This document shows positions 18,279 to 27,109 of a stretch of DNA of 64,000 bases, one piece after another. Each line of letters starts with the position of its first letter. Positions within the stretch are counted from its first letter, which is position 1. The notes beneath the pieces were generated by a model. The model saw nothing but the letters and a program-made list of their open reading frames with translations, was not told the DNA's origin and searched no databases. The DNA is from Haloquadratum walsbyi J07HQW1. Lineage in GTDB: Archaea > Halobacteriota > Halobacteria > Halobacteriales > Haloferacaceae. Where the stretch lies: the NCBI GenBank assembly GCA_000415965.1, contig KE356560.1, positions 2,649,203 through 2,713,202 of the forward strand, read 5' to 3'. A program made the position numbers and the translations under genes.

Positions 18279-19793
18279 ATGCAAATCGCGTTGGTCATTC
18301 TCGACGGCTGGGGGCTTGGAGATCACGATAGACGCAATGCGGTACAGGCGGCGTCAACACCAATATTTGAGCATCTCAGTCAGAACGGCGCAAAGGGAAC
18401 ACTTGATGTCTCCGGTCGACGAGTTGGGCTTCCAGCGGGTCAAATGGGGAATAGCGAGGTTGGACATCTAAATATTGGTGCCGGACGGGTAGTGAAGCAG
18501 GCATACACACGAATTGAGGATGCGATTGATGATGGAAGTTTCCAAACGAATGCAGCAATCAATGCGGTGTTCAACCACGCTGCAGCGACCGGTGGTCGGG
18601 TACATTTCATGGGGTTGCTCAGTGATGGTGGTGTCCACTCCGAACAGGGACATCTTCATGCGCTCATCGAATTCGCAGGCAATCGCGATATCGACGCGAT
18701 TACACATGTGTTCACTGACGGTCGTGACACTGACCCAAAGAGCAGTGAGCAATATCTCACGACACTTGAGGAAGTCATCGATACGCATGGAACAGGGGAT
18801 ATTGCGACTGTTTCCGGTCGATATTACGCGATGGACCGAGATAAAAACTGGAAGCGAACGCGGATGTGTTATGATGCGATTGTGAATCGAACAGCGACAC
18901 ACAATACACCCACAGCTGTTGAGGCTGTCACTGAGTCATATGACCGTGGAGATACCGATGAATTCGTTGAACCGACAGTAATCGATAACACCCCCGCACT
19001 CGCCGATGGTGATGCTGTATTTGTATTCAATTTCCGACCGGATCGCGTAAGACAGCTCGTTCGTATGCTTGACGACATTCACCCAGTGTGGTCATTTGAG
19101 ACAGACCCACCAGCGATTGAACTTGCAACAATGACAGAATACGATGGGACGTTTTCCCTCCCCGTTGCATTTCCGCCGAATGAGCACCATGATACGCTTG
19201 GTGAGACAATCGCAACCGCAGGGTTGACACAGTTACGGATTGCTGAATCTGAAAAGTATGCACACGTCACGTACTTTCTGAACGGTGGTCGTGAAGGAGC
19301 CTTCGAGAATGAGCATCGCGAGATTATTGAGAGTCCAGATGTCTCGACATACGATCAACAACCCTCAATGAGTGTCGATGAGGTCACCGATACCGCAATT
19401 GAGCAAATCAATACTAATGATCCCGATGTACTCATAGTTAATTACGCAAATCCAGATATGGTTGGACATACAGGTGATTTCACTGCTACTATCGAAGCAG
19501 TCGAAGCCGTCGACACGCAATTAGGTCGGCTTCTCGAGACAATTTATGCTGTCGATGGTCATGTAATCGTCACTGCCGATCACGGGAATGCCGATGACAT
19601 GGGAACCAAAGCGAACCCACAGACTGCACATACAACGAATCCTGTCCCTGTCATATATACTGGACCAGATGGCAATGACGAAAGCGCCATAATCCGCGAT
19701 GGAGGGTCGTTATGTGATATTGCCCCAACTATCCTTGAGATAATTTCAGTCGAACAGCCCGCGGCAATGACAGGGTCCTCACTGATTCGATAG
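18279..19793 (+). CDS. gpmI: 2,3-bisphosphoglycerate-independent phosphoglycerate mutase
   Basis: The 504-residue enzyme interconverts 3- and 2-phosphoglycerate in glycolysis and gluconeogenesis through a phosphoserine intermediate. It belongs to the alkaline phosphatase superfamily with two Mn ions. VILDGWG at 6-12 supplies the first metal Asp. GNSEVGH at 57-63 holds the reactive Ser59. FTDGRDTDP and, near the C terminus, TADHGNAD complete the metal sites. Length and motifs match the bacterial-type (B. subtilis-like) enzyme rather than the archaeal apgM. It stands alone; the next gene converges 17 bp after its stop. Confidence 0.95.
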   Translation: MQIALVILDGWGLGDHDRRNAVQAASTPIFEHLSQNGAKGTLDVSGRRVGLPAGQMGNSEVGHLNIGAGRVVKQAYTRIEDAIDDGSFQTNAAINAVFNHAAATGGRVHFMGLLSDGGVHSEQGHLHALIEFAGNRDIDAITHVFTDGRDTDPKSSEQYLTTLEEVIDTHGTGDIATVSGRYYAMDRDKNWKRTRMCYDAIVNRTATHNTPTAVEAVTESYDRGDTDEFVEPTVIDNTPALADGDAVFVFNFRPDRVRQLVRMLDDIHPVWSFETDPPAIELATMTEYDGTFSLPVAFPPNEHHDTLGETIATAGLTQLRIAESEKYAHVTYFLNGGREGAFENEHREIIESPDVSTYDQQPSMSVDEVTDTAIEQINTNDPDVLIVNYANPDMVGHTGDFTATIEAVEAVDTQLGRLLETIYAVDGHVIVTADHGNADDMGTKANPQTAHTTNPVPVIYTGPDGNDESAIIRDGGSLCDIAPTILEIISVEQPAAMTGSSLIR

Positions 19794-19810
19794 TCATCAC
19801 ATAAGGGTGA

Positions 19811-20479
19811 TCAACAGTCGGTTATTTGTTTGTGTTCACAAATCCACCCCCAGATTGGAGGACCAATGATGATTACTGCAACAATGCACCCGACAATAAT
19901 CAATTGGGGCTGAATCAAAGCGCTCAGCGACAGAGTCGTGAGTGTTTCTGCAGACGCACCAGCAAGAACACCAATGAGTGCCCACGGAAGCTCGCCAATG
20001 GCTGTTCCAATCATGAATGGAACGAAAGAGACACCAGCAATGCCAGCCCCAGCTGAGACGACGTCAGAGGGGGCTGGAATGAGTCGTGTTGCAACAACAC
20101 TTCGGGTATCACCGGCTCGTTCGACGAATTCTGCCCCAATCTTGGATTGACTGATTGTTTTCTCATATTGACGACCGAGAAGATATGGTGGAATGCTGGT
20201 ACATGTGATCAATCCGAGTGCGAGTGGTAATCCAGTCAGTCCAACACCATATCCAATAACAATCGCGAGAAGTGTCGTTGGCCAGGCAAGTAACGGACGG
20301 ACAATCGCGAGTCCAGTCGTCACAAGAATGACATGAATTGGGTCAGTAACGATCCACGTAAGATGATCAAAGACGACCGTTGGTGATATTGCCACCGCCG
20401 CAACAGCGATAATCACAACGAGGAGACCAACCACAAACTGGTACCGTCGCGTGCGTGTATGCAGAATCCACCCCCTCAT
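19811..20479 (-). CDS. TVP38/TMEM64 (VTT domain) membrane protein
   Basis: The ATG at 20479 (MRGWILHTRTRRY) is preferred over a longer frame because charged residues then precede the first helix; this gives 222 residues. Five or six hydrophobic segments follow. The central VTT-type part has GLPLALGLITCTSIPPYLLGR and a typical VERAGDTRSVVATRLIPAPSDV segment, in which R and P are usually conserved. VTT proteins (DedA-related) are implicated in lipid scrambling or lipid-linked transport; the substrate is unknown here. It is divergent from the DUF5830 gene with 68 bp between starts, so the two share a promoter region. Confidence 0.85.
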   Translation of the reverse strand: MRGWILHTRTRRYQFVVGLLVVIIAVAAVAISPTVVFDHLTWIVTDPIHVILVTTGLAIVRPLLAWPTTLLAIVIGYGVGLTGLPLALGLITCTSIPPYLLGRQYEKTISQSKIGAEFVERAGDTRSVVATRLIPAPSDVVSAGAGIAGVSFVPFMIGTAIGELPWALIGVLAGASAETLTTLSLSALIQPQLIIVGCIVAVIIIGPPIWGWICEHKQITDC

Positions 20480-20547
20480 CACGTATCGAGGCTCTCTGCC
20501 ACAGGGACATATACTTTTGTTACCCGCCTGCGGATATCCATAAAATT

Positions 20548-20988
20548 GTGTCTGAAGATGATACCACGGATGAATGCAACACACACTCAACCAGTGATAC
20601 CCATGGAGACACCTCGACAACAATCGATCCCGCGACGCGTGTTGAACTCGGTGTCAATCTACTCGGATGCATCGAAGATGAGAAACTCTCATTATCGGAT
20701 GCAGTAGATCGCATTGAAACAGTGACTACAGACCCATTGTTGACCCGTGAAATCCTCGATACAGCAGTCATGCATGATGTAATTGAACGGGAGGACGGTC
20801 AGTTACGAATCCAACATGACGCAACGGCAATTCAATTCGATGCAGGGATACTCAAGCGTGATGGTAACTACGAATGTCGTCGCTGTGGTTCAGACCTCTC
20901 GACAGGGCACTTTCTACAGTTGCCAGCAGGTGAACTTGGACCGTTTGGACCGTCATGTGTCCGGATTGTGCTCGGTCAAGAATCATAA
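20548..20988 (+). CDS. DUF5830-like haloarchaeal protein
   Basis: From the GTG at 20548 the protein has 146 residues. The open frame extends 93 bp upstream, but that part overlaps the divergent gene's start and looks non-coding. A helical acidic region is followed by a single CRRCG pair near residue 110 and a C-terminal GPFGPSCVRIVL, so three cysteines could bind a metal. I recall this as a haloarchaea-specific family without known function. Confidence 0.72.
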   Translation: MSEDDTTDECNTHSTSDTHGDTSTTIDPATRVELGVNLLGCIEDEKLSLSDAVDRIETVTTDPLLTREILDTAVMHDVIEREDGQLRIQHDATAIQFDAGILKRDGNYECRRCGSDLSTGHFLQLPAGELGPFGPSCVRIVLGQES

Positions 20989-21118
20989 CTCCTCACCGGC
21001 GTGCCGAGTCATAGGTTATGGCTTAGTGGTTATGATAAGCGTCCACACAGACAATACCCCGTCGTCCGGCGACTTACTTGCGAAGGTTTAAAAGCTCCAT
21101 TAGACTAATCATAAGTGA

Positions 21119-21271
21119 GCCCGGGTGGCTTAGCTGGACATAGCGCCGCACTCATAGGGTTTCCTGAGATTCGGTGCGGATCGCCTTGGAAGCCTCCGCC
21201 GCCCTACGGGGCCCGCCGAGCCTCGGACCTGGGACATGCGGAGATCGTGGGTTCGGAGCCCACCCCGGGCA
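21119..21271 (+). tRNA. Elongator tRNA-Met (CAU) with intron
   Basis: The acceptor arms GCCCGGG (21119-21125) and CCCGGGC (21264-21270) pair perfectly; the discriminator base is A and CCA is not encoded. The T arm is GTGGG-TTCGGAG-CCCAC. The anticodon arm CCGCA-CTCATAA-TGCGG is interrupted after the base following the CAT anticodon. Exon 1 is 21119-21156, exon 2 about 21236-21271, and the intron about 79 nt. Haloarchaeal elongator tRNA-Met is known to carry an intron at this canonical site, removed by the splicing endonuclease at a bulge-helix-bulge. The mature tRNA is about 74 nt. Confidence 0.93.
21157..21235 (+). other. tRNA-Met intron
   Basis: This GC-rich segment of about 79 nt interrupts the anticodon loop 3' of the anticodon. 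It contains self-complementary runs (CCTCCGCCGCCCTACGGGGC and CGAGCCTCGG) that would fold into its own helix and set up the bulge-helix-bulge at the exon joins. The exact joins are placed from anticodon-stem pairing and may be off by one or two bases. Confidence 0.8.
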
Positions 21272-21426
21272 TAAATTTTCGAAAAACGAATACTCGACAG
21301 TCATAGCTACGATCACGGTCGTGTTCGTAGTTGTAGCCGTAGCCGTAGCCGTGGTAACAATCCAAAAACAAGCATAACGACGACAACAACTGAGATGTCG
21401 ATGAGTGAATCTATTATGCGTGTAAC

Positions 21427-22449
21427 TCAGTTTTGAGTTGTCGATTCGTTCTGCGTTGATTGAGTCTCAGAGGCTGTTGATCCACCAGCATTTCTCGGAT
21501 CCTCACCACCGAGGAGGAACTGCATTAGATTGCTGACAAAGACCTCATTATCAGTATCATACAGTTCGATCGGCTGGATAAACGTTGAATCTGCGACAAA
21601 AACCATGTCGTCATTACGCACAACCGTTGGATATGTGCCTGTTCGACGCGTTTCGAGTGTTTTGGTGTCGTCGACTGCAGTGAACACCGTCGTCGCCCGA
21701 CTGTCCTCACGAGTAACGGCATACCCACCACGATCAAAGCTGACCGTTTCAACGCCTTCGGTCAGTTGATTTCCACGGACTGGAGATGTATAGATACTTT
21801 TGAATCCGTTATCATTTGATTCGTCTGCAGTGTTGTACAATAATTCCGGTCCAATACTGATTCCGTATTCATCGAGTAACTTGTCAGCACCGAATGAGAC
21901 AATTGCAGTCGACGTCCCAAATAACCCGGATGAGGCGACACGGGGTTGCGTCGGTTCACCGAGAATAACGACGCGTCCTCCACTCGCAGTAAACTCATTC
22001 ACTGCCTCGCGTTCTGACTCAGAGAATCCTTCCGTTGGTTGGATGATAAGATACCCATCATGCCCATCAAGTGTCTCATTCAGTGGATCCTGACCGGTAT
22101 CATATTCAAATGAGTGACCAGCAGAAAACATTGCACTCTCAATTGGTTCAAGTTCAGCTTGCGTGACGGTATTGCTGTGGCGTAAATCAACGAGGATAGA
22201 TCCGCCACTGCTGCTAGTACTGCCACCGACCGTACTCGTTCCAGATTCAATACTGAGAGATCCTGATTCTGGATCGATACCCTGATTCAGATTCGAGGGT
22301 TGGAACTGAGATGGCGATTGTCCGTCGATTCGTTGTCCATCGGGCGTTCCACTGGTCCCTGAGAGAAGTCCAATCACTGCTGTGCCAGCAAGAATGACGA
22401 CGATGACAAGGATGAATACGGCAAGTGGCTTGATTATTCGATCACTCAT
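21427..22449 (-). CDS. DUF4350 domain membrane-anchored protein
   Basis: A single N-terminal membrane helix of this 340-residue protein (AVFILVIVVILAGTAVIGLL) is followed by a Ser/Gly-rich linker to about residue 90. A DUF4350-like domain then starts SILVDLRHSNTVTQAE and continues with GHDGYLIIQPTEGFSESE. The C-terminal tail is low in complexity (Ser, Thr, Gln, Asn). Its start overlaps the end of sppA by 8 bp on the same strand, so the two are translated from one message. DUF4350 proteins are often found with ABC-type or MoxR systems; here the partner is a membrane serine protease. The function is unknown. Confidence 0.82.
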   Translation of the reverse strand: MSDRIIKPLAVFILVIVVILAGTAVIGLLSGTSGTPDGQRIDGQSPSQFQPSNLNQGIDPESGSLSIESGTSTVGGSTSSSGGSILVDLRHSNTVTQAELEPIESAMFSAGHSFEYDTGQDPLNETLDGHDGYLIIQPTEGFSESEREAVNEFTASGGRVVILGEPTQPRVASSGLFGTSTAIVSFGADKLLDEYGISIGPELLYNTADESNDNGFKSIYTSPVRGNQLTEGVETVSFDRGGYAVTREDSRATTVFTAVDDTKTLETRRTGTYPTVVRNDDMVFVADSTFIQPIELYDTDNEVFVSNLMQFLLGGEDPRNAGGSTASETQSTQNESTTQN

Positions 22450-23428
22450 TCGCGCTCACCTCCACTGTTTGGTTCGTTGTTTGTGGAACCCCCCAGACTG
22501 CATAGTATTTTACTGGTTGGACAAATTGATCATCAGTATTTGTCTCCGCGTTTGGACGCGCATCAACATAGACGGTATCAGCGGTGTTTTCCCCAAGCGG
22601 AGTGGACTCATCTTCACCAAGAACAATGACGTTCAGTTGCTGTGCACCTGAAGATTTATAATACACATTATATTCATCACCAGAGATTCCATCCGCACGC
22701 CCAGCAGCCTCCTCAATAGCGACATTGAGATCACCAATCTGGTCAGCAAACCCATTATTGACTGCTCGGGGACCCAAAAATGTCTGTCCAGTTGCGACTT
22801 CTGTTCGACTGAGTGAAAGTTCATCACCTCGATGTTTCATAATTGTGTCAACGAACGCTTTCTGAAGTAACTCAAGATTTTCCCGGAGACCATCACGTGT
22901 GATTTGTGCTTTATCAGGACCCGACCGGATGAACACCTGTCGTTGATTTTCGATATTCTCAACCGCGCTTAATGGTGCTTGAACAATAACACCAATACTC
23001 CCGACGGTTGAGCTGGGTTTAACAACAATCTCATCCACAGGGGCGATTCCGAAGTATCCTCCCGATGCAGCTGTTCCCTCAACATATGCGACAACGGGCA
23101 TTTGGCTCGCTGTACGATTGACCGCAAGATAGAATTCCTCACTGGCATCGACAGGACCACCGGGACTGTCAATGCGAAGAACGATTGCATCGACAGATCC
23201 GTTTGTTCGTGCTTCACGAAGCGATTCCGTGGCAGCGGCGACATTCGCGCTTGTTGTTCCACCACGGAAGGTAATGACAGCAACGCTTGACTCACCGCCT
23301 TCACCAGATCCAGACCCGGAGACAGTATCAAAAACAACCGGAGCAACAACTGATGCGGTTACGACAGCAGCAGCAATAATAACGACATATGCCGCAACAG
23401 TTGTTGTTCGGTTACCATCAGCTGACAT
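22442..23428 (-). CDS. sppA: Signal peptide peptidase SppA (S49)
   Basis: The protein has 328 residues from the ATG at 23428 (MSADGNRTTT); an in-frame upstream start would add a non-conserved leader. One N-terminal membrane helix is followed by the S49 fold. LRIDSPGGP at about 84-92 is the first signature, and EGTAASGGYF holds the likely nucleophile Ser122. Lys173 in GPDKAQ, 51 residues on, is at the spacing of the catalytic Lys in archaeal SppA. The enzyme would face outward and cut leftover signal peptides or membrane segments. It is co-translated with the DUF4350 gene (8-bp overlap). Confidence 0.9.
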   Translation of the reverse strand: MSADGNRTTTVAAYVVIIAAAVVTASVVAPVVFDTVSGSGSGEGGESSVAVITFRGGTTSANVAAATESLREARTNGSVDAIVLRIDSPGGPVDASEEFYLAVNRTASQMPVVAYVEGTAASGGYFGIAPVDEIVVKPSSTVGSIGVIVQAPLSAVENIENQRQVFIRSGPDKAQITRDGLRENLELLQKAFVDTIMKHRGDELSLSRTEVATGQTFLGPRAVNNGFADQIGDLNVAIEEAAGRADGISGDEYNVYYKSSGAQQLNVIVLGEDESTPLGENTADTVYVDARPNAETNTDDQFVQPVKYYAVWGVPQTTNQTVEVSANE

Positions 23429-23657
23429 ACAGACGTGAAGACGGCCAGACGAATAAATCTTGACAGTCAGACTAATCCAGCGACTGTCATTCTGCATTGG
23501 CTTGTGTAGCTTCTGTCATCTGATTTGTAGCTACTCTCACTGAGCATCGGAGGGAATTGACGATCATATGTCATTCGTCGGAATTAAACACGCATATTAT
23601 AACTCACAGTCTCGGTTATTCAAAACTCTCTTTTTCATATATGTGAGATATCCATTG

Positions 23658-24203
23658 ATGAATTATGATTCACTATCAGAGTTTGAGGCTGTCGTGTGGG
23701 ATCTTGATGGAACACTAGTTCGGCTCTCTGTTGATTGGGATATTGTTGCTAGTGATGTCGCGGAGGTTTTCGAAACAGCGGGCATCGATGTAAGCGACGT
23801 TGACCTCTGGGAAATGCTGAATCTCGCGTCGGATCGAGGACTTCGCGATGATGTCGAGACTGTTATTGCTCACCACGAGCGGCGCGGAGCACGGGCAGCT
23901 GATCGGCTAACACATGCAGATGCTGTTGGGAGTGTTGCTCCTCACGAAGGTGTTTGCTCACTCAATTGTGAGGCTGCTTGTAAGATTGCACTTCAAACAC
24001 AGGGGATTGAGACACATTTGACTGCGGTCACTGGTCGGGATACTGTCGAGAGTCAAAAACCTGATCCAGATCCACTCCTGCATACACTTACTCAGCTCTC
24101 TGTCGACCCAGACGCAGCAGTTTTTATCGGCGACTCACCACGGGATGAGACAACAGCTGAACGAGCTGGTGTTGCTTTCCAGTATGCAGACACGATTACA
24201 TGA
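23658..24203 (+). CDS. HAD-superfamily phosphatase
   Basis: From the ATG at 23658 (MNYDSL) the protein has 181 residues; the 30-codon upstream extension lacks family character. HAD motif I is DLDGT at 15-19 (Asp15 nucleophile, Asp17 acid/base). A helical cap follows, then a motif III lysine in ESQKPDPD and motif IV FIGDSPRDE. It looks like a phosphoglycolate-phosphatase-like member; the substrate is unknown. The usual motif II threonine or serine is probably the Thr of LTAVTGRD. It stands alone. Confidence 0.87.
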   Translation: MNYDSLSEFEAVVWDLDGTLVRLSVDWDIVASDVAEVFETAGIDVSDVDLWEMLNLASDRGLRDDVETVIAHHERRGARAADRLTHADAVGSVAPHEGVCSLNCEAACKIALQTQGIETHLTAVTGRDTVESQKPDPDPLLHTLTQLSVDPDAAVFIGDSPRDETTAERAGVAFQYADTIT

Positions 24204-24268
24204 TAATACCAGTTATTGACACTCCGAGAAGTATGCATTCATGAGACAACTGTCTCTTACCCATAAGT

Positions 24269-24556
24269 TCACTGAGCCCCACACAGACGTTTCAGACGCT
24301 GTCGAATCCACTCTATTCTCAGAAGATCGAGGTGAGAACTGATTCGAGCGGTGATATCGGCAGTTGGGGGTTGCTGAATGTGATAACCGAGATCAGTAAA
24401 ATCGTCCTGGAGAAGTGTTAAATCTGTAGATATTGAGGTTTCAATCGGTTTATTTACCTCAACAGCGACTCGATTTGTGGGTAAGAGGCAGTTCATGAGA
24501 CTCGAGACCCTGGTTTCGATGCTCTGTTCTGTTCTATTTCGGGTCATAAAACTCAC
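24269..24556 (-). CDS. Hypothetical protein, uncertain
   Basis: This is a 95-residue open frame with MSFMTRNRTEQ at its start. It is soluble and of mixed charge, with a helical look in the second half (ITARISSHLDLLRIEWIRQRLKRL). I do not recognise it. It might be a real small haloarchaeal gene, since composition is normal and an AT-rich stretch follows upstream, but no motif or neighbour supports it. Confidence 0.35.
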   Translation of the reverse strand: MSFMTRNRTEQSIETRVSSLMNCLLPTNRVAVEVNKPIETSISTDLTLLQDDFTDLGYHIQQPPTADITARISSHLDLLRIEWIRQRLKRLCGAQ

Positions 24557-24699
24557 GGTTCAACAAACTGAGAGACTATTTTTATGAGGCGAGGGTGAAT
24601 ATGATTGCTTTCCACTCGTGGGGTAAGCAGGTGAGTTTCAGAAGAGGGATACGGGACAGTGCAATTGAGCACTGTTTGAGTTGTCTCGACGGCGTCACA

Positions 24700-25000
24700 C
24701 TACACCCGATATTCTTCTTTGAGATCATCTAATGCTTGAAGGGTGCGTTGAGCGTTCCTTCTTTGCTGTTTCAATGGAGGTGAAGGCAATTCGACACCGA
24801 GGGTCGTTCCTGCCTTCCAAGATGGGTGTGAGTTAGGATTACGACAGTGTCGCCATACCACAGAGTCTTTCTAGCGTGGAGCCAGCGGCGTTCATCTGAG
24901 TAATAAATTCGTGATCTCCTATTTCAGGACACATGAGAACTCTTCTAAGTTGATTGCGAGAAATGCGGCGGTATCGAGACGACGAGTTATATTGCTAATT
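24700..25000 (-). pseudogene. Decayed gene in several frames
   Basis: Three consecutive segments on the minus strand read like protein but lie in different frames. First is TRRLDTAAFLAINLEEF about 24985-24925. Next is EFITQMNAAGSTLERLCGM about 24915-24840. Last is a segment ending QQRRNAQRTLQALDDLKEEY just before a TAG at 24702-24700. Joined they would give about 95 residues of one gene's C-terminal part. I do not recognise the family. Confidence 0.5.
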
Positions 25001-25062
25001 TCGCGAGATGGTTAGTGCAAAAACCGATATTGTCAATCAGGTCCAGAACATAAATTCAGTTA

Positions 25063-25512
25063 ATGAGCTATCCTGTGACGTACTATTGCCCGCACTGTGG
25101 TGCTGTCGTAGAGGTCAAGCGCGAGGGATACCTCGCTGATAAGTCAGTCACGCCATATCCGCTTGAGGGATGGTCATACACCACCCCACATGACTCAACG
25201 AATGTATCGTACGACTCTGCTGATGGAATTCGATTTGTCTGTGGAGAAATGCCATCAAAGTGTGAGACAGAGCAAACGGAAGTCGGAATCCGATGGACAG
25301 GCGATCGAAGTCCTGCGGATGATGTAGAAAATCCAGACATGAAGAGCCCTTGCGGTCGCCCGTTTTATCTCTCATTCGTTCGATTCGAGGACGGCACTGA
25401 GATTGAACCCAAACCCGACACTGATCGGGTACAGATTGCTTCTGATACAGTAGGACCGTCCAGACCAGACGGTCCTCCAAGCCCAGATGGACCAGATGGA
25501 TTCCGACGATAA
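25063..25512 (+). CDS. Zinc-binding haloarchaeal hypothetical protein
   Basis: The N terminus of this 149-residue protein has YYCPHCGAVVEV, a zinc-ribbon half, and two more Cys (FVCGEMPSKCE) could close the site. The middle repeats a YTTPHDSTNVSYDS-like stretch. The C-terminal 30 residues are Pro/Asp/Gly-rich (GPPSPDGPDG), probably disordered. I recall similar proteins only from haloarchaea, function unknown. It starts 63 bp after a decayed gene on the other strand. Confidence 0.7.
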   Translation: MSYPVTYYCPHCGAVVEVKREGYLADKSVTPYPLEGWSYTTPHDSTNVSYDSADGIRFVCGEMPSKCETEQTEVGIRWTGDRSPADDVENPDMKSPCGRPFYLSFVRFEDGTEIEPKPDTDRVQIASDTVGPSRPDGPPSPDGPDGFRR

Positions 25513-25624
25513 CACCAATACAGCGCTATCGATAATTGTTGGATCATGTAAAATACACACACAGAGACATCGCCTCAAAGATGATTATAACTGTGCGGCT
25601 TTCAGTAAGTGATCATACAGAATC

Positions 25625-26198
25625 AAGGAGAATCCCTGCGCCTTCAGCCGCAGGATGAATCCCCGACAACTCAGAGTCAATCGACGCTACGAGAGCCATT
25701 TTAATACTTTATAATCCGTAAAATTAAATCGACAGGCGGTTCGACATATAGGGAGGAATTAGGCTGAGAACGGGGCGATTCCCGCCAGTCCGACGGTGGC
25801 AGCCTGTCGGCCCAAGCAATAACACAATCATCGGACCCAGTCAGGTGAACAGTCGGTTCCTCTGAGTATCATGAATCGATGCAGATGCAGTTGTAGTGCC
25901 CGACTGCTTGCAAACACCACAAAAAGTAGCTCCGAGTCCGTTGAACTCTGCCGGACTCCCTATGGTAAAAACAACTGTGGGAGTCCGAACATGACGAACG
26001 AGAGGAGTCCTGGGGGCGGGAGCTAGAGCTGAGATGTGGCACTCTCGGCACCAGCAGTCCTAGTTCACTCGACTCGCGACAGTCCATGAACCCCACACGG
26101 ATTCTCACCGTGTTGGGGTTCGGCGGAACTGCAAGCCTGCAATCTCCACCGCTCACGCTCAGGATTCTTCTGCGGTTACGCGGAGGAGGATATCAAAT
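25625..26198 (+). repeat. Palindrome-ended 0.57 kb dispersed repeat, copy 1
   Basis: A left-end hairpin (CTGCGCCTTCAGCCGCAG near 25636) and a right-end hairpin (TGCGGTTACGCGG near 26171, then GGAGGA and ATATCAA) delimit the element. It matches the copy at 55998-56557 along its whole length. Shared landmarks include GCTGAGATGTGGCACTCTCG at 26028 and a TATCATGAATCGATGCAGAT block. No protein is preserved. The size and palindromic ends fit the palindrome-associated non-autonomous elements I recall from Haloquadratum, mobilised by an IS200/IS605 transposase. It ends 11 bp before the stop of folD. Confidence 0.85.
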
Positions 26199-26209
26199 GT
26201 TTTTCTCGT

Positions 26210-27109
26210 CTATGGAAGCTCAACAGAGACATCGGTGGTTATCGCGGTTGCTTTCACTGTATTCCAAAGCAACATCGCTCGCGTCATCGGTCCAACGCCG
26301 CCAGGAACAGGTGTGATTGCATCTGCTTTCTCAGCTGCAGACTCAAATTCAACGTCACCGACAAGCTCACTTCCAGTCTCTGTCTCAACGCGATTGATTC
26401 CGACATCGATAACCACAGTTCCCGCTGAGAGCATATCTCCATCAATCATCTCAGGAACGCCAGCAGCAGCAATAACGATATCAGCTTCGCGAGTCTTCGA
26501 AGCGAGGTCATTAGTTCGGGAGTGACACAGGGTCACCGTTGCATTCCCTGCGTCAGCTTTCTGAATGAGCAGATTTGCCATTGGTTTGCCAACAATATTG
26601 GATCGACCGATGACGACCGCATCCGCCCCCTCGGTTTCAATATCAGCCGCGATCAGCAGCTTTTGGATTCCATGTGGTGTACACGGTTTGTATCGCGGTT
26701 GTCCAGCGACAAGTCGCCCAACGTTTTCAGGATGAAATCCATCAACATCCTTTTTGGGGTCAATTCGACGAAGGACCTCACGTTCATCAACATGATCAGG
26801 GAGAGGCATCTGTACGAGGATCCCATGTATCGATGGATCAGTATTTAACTCATCGACGGTGTCGAACAGCTCAGCAGCCGGCGCCTCTGGGTCGATTGTA
26901 ATATCTCGGGTTTCAATTCCAACTTCCTCACAGTCGTCATGTTTCATTGAAACGTATGTCTGGCTCGCTGGGTCATCGTTCATCAACACTGTTGCCAACT
27001 GTGGAGTCGTTCCGGTATTCGTAATTCGATTAACACTGCTAATAAGATCAGATCTGATTGATGCGGCAACCTCTGTGCCGTCGATCAGTTGCGTCTGTGT
27101 CTGTGTCAC
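26210..27109 (-). CDS. folD: Methylenetetrahydrofolate dehydrogenase/cyclohydrolase
   Basis: The 299-residue bifunctional enzyme oxidises methylene-THF to methenyl-THF and hydrolyses it to formyl-THF. The catalytic Lys is in the segment YVSMKHDDCEE. VQMPLPDHV, then DPKKDVDGFHPENVG and the nucleotide-binding VIGRSNIVGKPM, are FolD signatures, and TPVPGGVGPMT closes the fold. I prefer the GTG at 27109 (TQTQTQLIDG) because the ATGs 36-39 bp upstream add residues not typical of FolD. It lies downstream of glyA on the same strand, as in other haloarchaea, but here 1.03 kb of relic DNA separates them. Confidence 0.93.
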   Translation of the reverse strand: MTQTQTQLIDGTEVAASIRSDLISSVNRITNTGTTPQLATVLMNDDPASQTYVSMKHDDCEEVGIETRDITIDPEAPAAELFDTVDELNTDPSIHGILVQMPLPDHVDEREVLRRIDPKKDVDGFHPENVGRLVAGQPRYKPCTPHGIQKLLIAADIETEGADAVVIGRSNIVGKPMANLLIQKADAGNATVTLCHSRTNDLASKTREADIVIAAAGVPEMIDGDMLSAGTVVIDVGINRVETETGSELVGDVEFESAAEKADAITPVPGGVGPMTRAMLLWNTVKATAITTDVSVELP

